Source: Pseudomonadota bacterium
Lineage (GTDB): Bacteria > Myxococcota > Myxococcia > Myxococcales > Anaeromyxobacteraceae
Direction: 5' to 3'
NCBI GenBank assembly: GCA_023419875.1
Contig: JAEZXM010000316.1
Location: forward strand, 1-5,473
Length of the DNA: 5,473 nucleotides
Positions 4,762 through 5,473 of this stretch are shown here, piece by piece. The notes below the pieces were generated by a model. It saw only the letters and a program-made list of their open reading frames with translations. It had not been told where the DNA came from and ran no database searches. Position 1 is the stretch's first letter. Every line of letters begins with the position of its first letter. The position numbers were made by a program, and so were the translations under genes.

Positions 4762-5473
4762 ATGAACGCCAGCGCCCGCCACGACCCTCGCTACGACTGG
4801 TACGGTGTCCTCCTCGGCCTGGGGCTGCCGCTCGTCGGCACCGCCATCGAGGCGCTTCGCATCTGGGGCTCCCTGGCGCCGGACGCGCTCGTGAAGGCGC
4901 ACGCCGGCCAGCCGCTCCTCTGGATCATGGACACGACGCCGATCGTGCTGGGCCTGCTCGGGCGGATCATCCGCGTGCAGCAGGCGACGGTGGTCCGGCA
5001 GAGCGAGGCGCTCGTGTCCGTCGAGCAGGCGCGGCGCGAGGCGTTCGAGGGCACCGCCGACAAGCTCTTCCACATGGCCCAGGGGCTCCTCGGGACCGTG
5101 TCCGACTTCACCGCCACCACCGGCGAGGCGGCCGCGCTGGTCCGCCGCATGACCGAGGCCATGGCGGGGCTCTCCCAGACGGCGAGCGCGGCGGCCCTCA
5201 CTGCCGACACCGTGATCGGGATCGGCGTGCAGGCCGAGCGCGCCAGCGCCGACGGGATCCGACTGGTGGAGGCCTCCGCGGCGGAGCTGCTCCAGCTCGC
5301 CGAGGAGGTGCGGGAGTTCACGGTCGCGATCGACGCCCTCAGCGCCCCGATGGCCGCGCTGCGCGCGCAGGCGGACCGGGTGCAGGAGCTGGCGGGACAG
5401 GCGGAGCAGCTCGCCGAGCAGGAGGCCGCGCGCGGCGGAGAGGCGGCGGCGCTCCGGGCGCACGGGGCCGAGG
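4762..5473 (+). CDS. Membrane-anchored MCP-like coiled-coil sensory protein (partial, N-terminal 237 aa)
   Basis: Open from the ATG at 4762 to the right edge with no stop; the C-terminus is missing. Seen: a short cytoplasmic start; two hydrophobic segments, YGVLLGLGLPLVGTAIEALR (14-33) and about 51-70 (PLLWIMDTTPIVLGLLGRII), joined by a loop of only 17 residues or so; then a long Ala/Glu-rich helical region (72-237) with heptad-like spacing. From about 140 on, the pattern matches the descending helix of methyl-accepting chemotaxis protein signalling domains: AERASADGIRLVEASAAEL, then IDALS near 190-194, QELAGQAEQLAEQEAARGGE (208-227) and a final AHGAE. These align with MCP 'ILALSEQT', 'DLAEQTNLLA', 'EAARAGE' and 'VVAEE'. 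The normally near-invariant tip residues (EQTNLLALNAAIEAARAGE) are poorly kept and about three residues appear missing. There is no visible ligand-binding domain or recognisable HAMP. Likely a chemotaxis-type receptor or divergent relative; a generic coiled-coil membrane protein is the alternative. No che genes are in view. Confidence 0.65.
   Translation, partial: MNASARHDPRYDWYGVLLGLGLPLVGTAIEALRIWGSLAPDALVKAHAGQPLLWIMDTTPIVLGLLGRIIRVQQATVVRQSEALVSVEQARREAFEGTADKLFHMAQGLLGTVSDFTATTGEAAALVRRMTEAMAGLSQTASAAALTADTVIGIGVQAERASADGIRLVEASAAELLQLAEEVREFTVAIDALSAPMAALRAQADRVQELAGQAEQLAEQEAARGGEAAALRAHGAE

Noticed and set aside
4632..4763. A 44-residue N-terminal extension of the helicase from the ATG at 4763
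   Set aside because: The added residues are low-complexity Arg/Pro/Ala, unlike the family, and the start would overlap the divergent ATG at 4762. The ATG at 4631 sits just ahead of the conserved region.
4791..5321. A 176-residue minus-strand open frame opposite the MCP-like gene
   Set aside because: Ser/Ala-rich with no motif; the plus strand shows membrane segments and heptad-patterned helices from a good ATG.
1291..5463. A 1390-residue open frame on the minus strand spanning three genes
   Set aside because: Its translation is Arg/Ala/Gly/Pro-rich with no recognisable domain and lies in another frame across the helicase gene, which has all its motifs. It is an artefact of GC-rich codon bias.
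1..5473. CRISPR array, insertion sequence, tRNA/rRNA genes, toxin-antitoxin or phage-defence cassette
   Set aside because: No regularly spaced direct repeats, transposase motifs, terminal inverted repeats, cloverleaf sequences or defence-type domains were seen. Composition is uniform, with no sign of recent transfer.

Overview
The window is very GC-rich (roughly 70% or more by eye), with strong G/C third-position bias and long antisense shadow frames. This composition and the gene content (a Ski2-like helicase with a DUF3516-type C-terminus, an MCP-like receptor with a short two-helix membrane anchor, a secreted LolA-like protein) suggest a high-GC bacterium, most plausibly Myxococcota related to Anaeromyxobacter. 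That assignment is inference; the window has no rRNA or other phylogenetic marker.

Layout, left to right. (1) Bases 1-1103 hold three minus-strand genes, read right to left: a small winged-helix-like protein (1103->726), a small GGQ-domain release-factor-like ribosome-rescue protein (start about 675, stop 277), and a class I SAM methyltransferase that begins at 252 and runs off the left edge. Short gaps and shared orientation suggest one operon. (2) Bases 1104-1302 are a divergent intergenic region with a TTGACA box facing the winged-helix gene and a Shine-Dalgarno site for the plus-strand gene. (3) Bases 1303-2058 encode a predicted exported LolA/RseB-like protein. (4) It converges, with only 14 bases between stop codons, on a large minus-strand Ski2-like DEAD/DEAH helicase (4631->2073). 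(5) A second divergent gap (4632-4761) leads into a plus-strand membrane-anchored, MCP-like coiled-coil protein that runs off the right edge.

The best-supported functional theme is RNA and translation: a stalled-ribosome rescue factor and an RNA-helicase-like enzyme. They are in separate transcription units, so a joint pathway is not shown. No mobile element, CRISPR array, tRNA, rRNA or defence island was seen. The window looks like ordinary chromosome. The more unusual points are the mixed architecture of the rescue factor (RF/mtRF-R-type catalytic core with an ArfB-like tail) and the apparently degenerate signalling tip of the MCP-like protein.
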